Assembly: GCA_020438105.1 (NCBI GenBank)
Contig: JAGQVE010000005.1
Coordinates: 67,473 to 131,472, forward strand
Length of the DNA stretch: 64,000 bases
Direction: 5' to 3'
Origin: Bacteroidales bacterium
Lineage (GTDB): Bacteria; Bacteroidota; Bacteroidia; Bacteroidales; JAADJA01
Below are positions 62,394 to 64,000 of the stretch, one piece after another. The number at the start of each line of letters is the position of its first letter. Within the stretch, counting starts at the first letter, position 1. The position numbers and the translations under genes were made by a program. Below the pieces are notes generated by a model. The model made no database searches. It saw nothing but the letters and a program-made list of their open reading frames with translations, and had not been told where the DNA came from.

Positions 62394-62412
62394 CAACTGA
62401 TTTTTTCAGTTG
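62394..62412. promoter_or_regulatory. Inverted repeat between elbB and the AMP nucleosidase gene
   Basis: CAACTGA (62394-62400) and TCAGTTG (62406-62412) form a perfect 7-bp inverted repeat with a 5-nt T spacer, 26 nt upstream of elbB. It could be an operator or a leader hairpin of elbB. Its core AACTGATTT matches the half-site seen at 23.5 kb. Confidence 0.4.
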
Positions 62413-62461
62413 TTTCTTTTAATTGCGAATTTACCCATTTTATAGCTATCGTCAAAACAAC

Positions 62462-62469
62462 TATTTTTG
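62462..62469 (+). promoter_or_regulatory. -7 promoter element of the AMP nucleosidase gene
   Basis: TATTTTTG, an exact TAnnTTTG match, 16 nt before the ATG at 62485. An alternative TTG start at 62467 lies inside this element and can be dismissed. Confidence 0.55.
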
Positions 62470-62484
62470 CAAAAAGTATTTGAC

Positions 62485-63255
62485 ATGAGAACCAAACACG
62501 AAATCGTTCAAAACTGGCTTCCAAGATATACCGGTACTGCCGTTGATAAATTTGGGAAATACATTTTACTTACCAATTTTCAGAGTTACCTTGAGATTTT
62601 CGCTAAAATGAATAATGTGGAAATTAAAGGTAAGGATCGTTCCATGCCAAGTGCAACAGCGGCTGATATCACCATGATCAATTTTAATATGGGCAGTGCC
62701 AATGCCGCGACGGTTATGGATTTATTAAGTGCTGCGCATCCCAAGGCTTGTCTATTTTTGGGTAAATGCGGAGGCTTAAAAAAGAAAAACCAGTTGGGCG
62801 ACCTGATACTGCCCATTGCTGCCATCAGGGGTGAGGGTTCATCAAATGACTATTTGCCTCCCGAGGTACCAGCACTGCCGGCATTTAGTCTTCAGAAAGC
62901 GATTTCGACCACTATTCGTGATCATGGTCGTGATTACTGGACCGGAACGGTTTATACAACTAACAGGCGTGTATGGGAACACGACAGGCAGTTTAAAAAG
63001 TACCTTCGTAAAACCCGTTCCATGGCTATTGATATGGAAACCGCCACTTTATTTACAGTAGGTTTTGTTAACGAAATTCCAACAGGCGCTTTACTCCTGG
63101 TTTCTGACCAGCCTATGATATCTTCCGGCGTAAAAACAGACCAAAGCGATAAAAAGGTTACTTCTAATTTTGCTGAAGAACATGTGAAAATTGGTATTGA
63201 TTCATTGCATCAACTAATCAATGATGGATTAACGGTGAAACATCTGCGTTTTTAA
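62485..63255 (+). CDS. AMP nucleosidase (Bacteroidota short form)
   Basis: 256 residues from ATG 62485. The nucleoside-phosphorylase fold shows FLGKCGGLKKKNQLGDLILPIAAIRGEGSS, IDMETATLFTVGF (the ribose-binding Met-Glu) and LLLVSDQPM. It matches the short AMP nucleosidases of Bacteroidota, which lack the N-terminal regulatory domain of the enterobacterial Amn and split AMP into adenine and ribose-5-phosphate. It lies 12 nt before holA. Confidence 0.9.
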   Translation: MRTKHEIVQNWLPRYTGTAVDKFGKYILLTNFQSYLEIFAKMNNVEIKGKDRSMPSATAADITMINFNMGSANAATVMDLLSAAHPKACLFLGKCGGLKKKNQLGDLILPIAAIRGEGSSNDYLPPEVPALPAFSLQKAISTTIRDHGRDYWTGTVYTTNRRVWEHDRQFKKYLRKTRSMAIDMETATLFTVGFVNEIPTGALLLVSDQPMISSGVKTDQSDKKVTSNFAEEHVKIGIDSLHQLINDGLTVKHLRF

Positions 63256-63267
63256 TTTGGCCCTTAC

Positions 63268-64000
63268 ATGAAATTTGATCAGATTTTAAGTGATTTAAAA
63301 AACAAAATTTACTACCCGGTTTATTTTTTGGCCGGAGAGGAATCCTATTATATCGACGCCATTTGTGACTATATCGAAGAGCAAGTGCTTTCTGATATGG
63401 AAAAGGAATTTAACCAAACAGTGGTGTATGGCCGTGATACCGACATCTTGTCTATTATCAGTATGGCCAAGCGTTACCCAATGATGGCCAATTACCAGGT
63501 GGTGATCGTAAAGGAGGCACAAAACATTCAAAAAATAGAGGATTTGGCAAATTATGTTGAAAACCCACTTTCCTCTACGCTTCTTGTGCTGAATTATAAA
63601 TATAAAAAGGTAGATAAGCGTAAATCATTTTTTAAACAGGTTGAAAAAAAGGGTGTTCTGTTTGAATCCAAAAAACTTTATGATAATCAAATTCCAGCCT
63701 GGATCAACTCTTATGTACAGAGTAAAGGTTATAGGATATCACCCAAAGCGGTGCAAATGCTGGCTGAGTTTTTAGGCACTGATTTGAGCAAAATTGTCAA
63801 TGAGTTGAATAAACTGGTCTTAAATATTTCCCCCGATAAAGAGATCAATGATTCACTGGTTGAACGCAATATTGGTATTAGCAAAGACTTTAACATTTTT
63901 GAATTGCAAAATGCCATTGGAAACCGTGATATTTTAAAAGCCAACCAAATCATCAATTATTTTGCTGCCAATGCAAAAGAAAACCCTTTGCCCAAAACAA
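63268..64000 (+). CDS. holA: DNA polymerase III subunit delta (5' part, cut by window edge)
   Basis: The first 244 codons are present. The start MKFDQILSDLKNKIYYPVYFLAGEESYYIDAI matches the HolA N-terminus, where the LxGEExY segment is characteristic. Further markers: SMAKRYPMMANYQVVIVKEAQNI, YKYKKVDKRKSFFKQV, and ELNKLVLNI in the three-helix region. HolA opens the beta sliding clamp as part of the clamp loader. The start is 12 nt after the nucleosidase stop. The gene runs off the right edge. Confidence 0.93.
   Translation, partial: MKFDQILSDLKNKIYYPVYFLAGEESYYIDAICDYIEEQVLSDMEKEFNQTVVYGRDTDILSIISMAKRYPMMANYQVVIVKEAQNIQKIEDLANYVENPLSSTLLVLNYKYKKVDKRKSFFKQVEKKGVLFESKKLYDNQIPAWINSYVQSKGYRISPKAVQMLAEFLGTDLSKIVNELNKLVLNISPDKEINDSLVERNIGISKDFNIFELQNAIGNRDILKANQIINYFAANAKENPLPKT

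Overview
The window is a typical core-genome stretch of a Bacteroidota (Bacteroidetes) bacterium, probably a free-living or environmental member of the class Bacteroidia or a near relative. The reasons are all visible in the sequence: many promoters with the Bacteroidota -7 element TAnnTTTG, some with TTTG about 19-21 nt upstream, and almost no Shine-Dalgarno sites; two proteins with a type IX secretion (T9SS) C-terminal sorting domain; a PorV-like outer-membrane protein; a CarboxypepD_reg-type TonB-dependent receptor; a Y_Y_Y/propeller sensor kinase paired with a LytTR regulator; and a second-type long PurF. I see no tRNA, rRNA, CRISPR array, prophage or insertion sequence. Both ends are cut inside genes (a methyltransferase-like gene on the left, holA on the right).

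Layout. 1-6.9 kb: a leftward block cinA - penicillin-binding protein 1A - polytopic membrane protein with C-terminal 55-residue repeats - polyprenol-phosphate type GT2 - methyltransferase. 6.9-11.9 kb: nucleoside phosphorylase, an orphan TPR-PAS-PAS histidine kinase and a SirB1/transglutaminase-like protein, all rightward. 11.9-15.1 kb: leftward tdk, cyclophilin lipoprotein, pheS and an undecaprenyl-phosphate sugar transferase. 15.2-18.7 kb: rightward hypothetical gene, M28 peptidase, rsmI, a possible small RNA with a strong terminator, and an umuD without umuC. 18.7-24.1 kb: a Rieske-fold lipoprotein that lacks the histidine ligands, then a compact unit of tiny basic lipoprotein, LytS-like propeller sensor kinase and LytTR regulator, followed by a cluster of LytTR-like half-sites in front of a small membrane protein gene. 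24.2-33.5 kb: a three-gene outer-membrane cassette (TonB receptor, 1466-residue exported protein, PorV-like barrel) closed by a terminator.

33.5-46.9 kb: greA, HIT protein, purF (leftward), T9SS beta-helix protein, GNAT, C69 dipeptidase, YadA-head-like surface protein, metallophosphoesterase, YfcC transporter, trhO and dus. Three spacers in this part hold palindromic or periodic intergenic repeats. 46.9-50.5 kb: coiled-coil lipoprotein, then the conserved yceD-rpmF-plsX-fabH lipid/ribosome operon (leftward) with a good promoter and a hairpin abutting the yceD start. 50.5-54.9 kb: small HsdR-N-like nuclease, YraN, LD-carboxypeptidase, metG, Nudix hydrolase. 55-61.7 kb: a giant 2197-residue T9SS cargo built from duplicated modules, with its own promoter and terminator. 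61.7-64 kb: elbB, AMP nucleosidase, holA.

Functional threads are envelope building (PBP1A, LD-carboxypeptidase, sugar transferase, GT2, plsX/fabH), surface protein export (T9SS cargos, PorV-like, TonB receptor), nucleotide metabolism (purF, tdk, nucleoside phosphorylase, AMP nucleosidase, Nudix), and translation/tRNA modification (pheS, metG, rpmF, rsmI, trhO, dus). I did not find a clear-cut new defence or biosynthetic system. The most unusual material is regulatory and structural: the LytTR-like half-site cluster with its lipoprotein-kinase-regulator unit, the palindromic intergenic elements, the hairpin before yceD, the ligand-less Rieske lipoprotein and the modular giant cargo.
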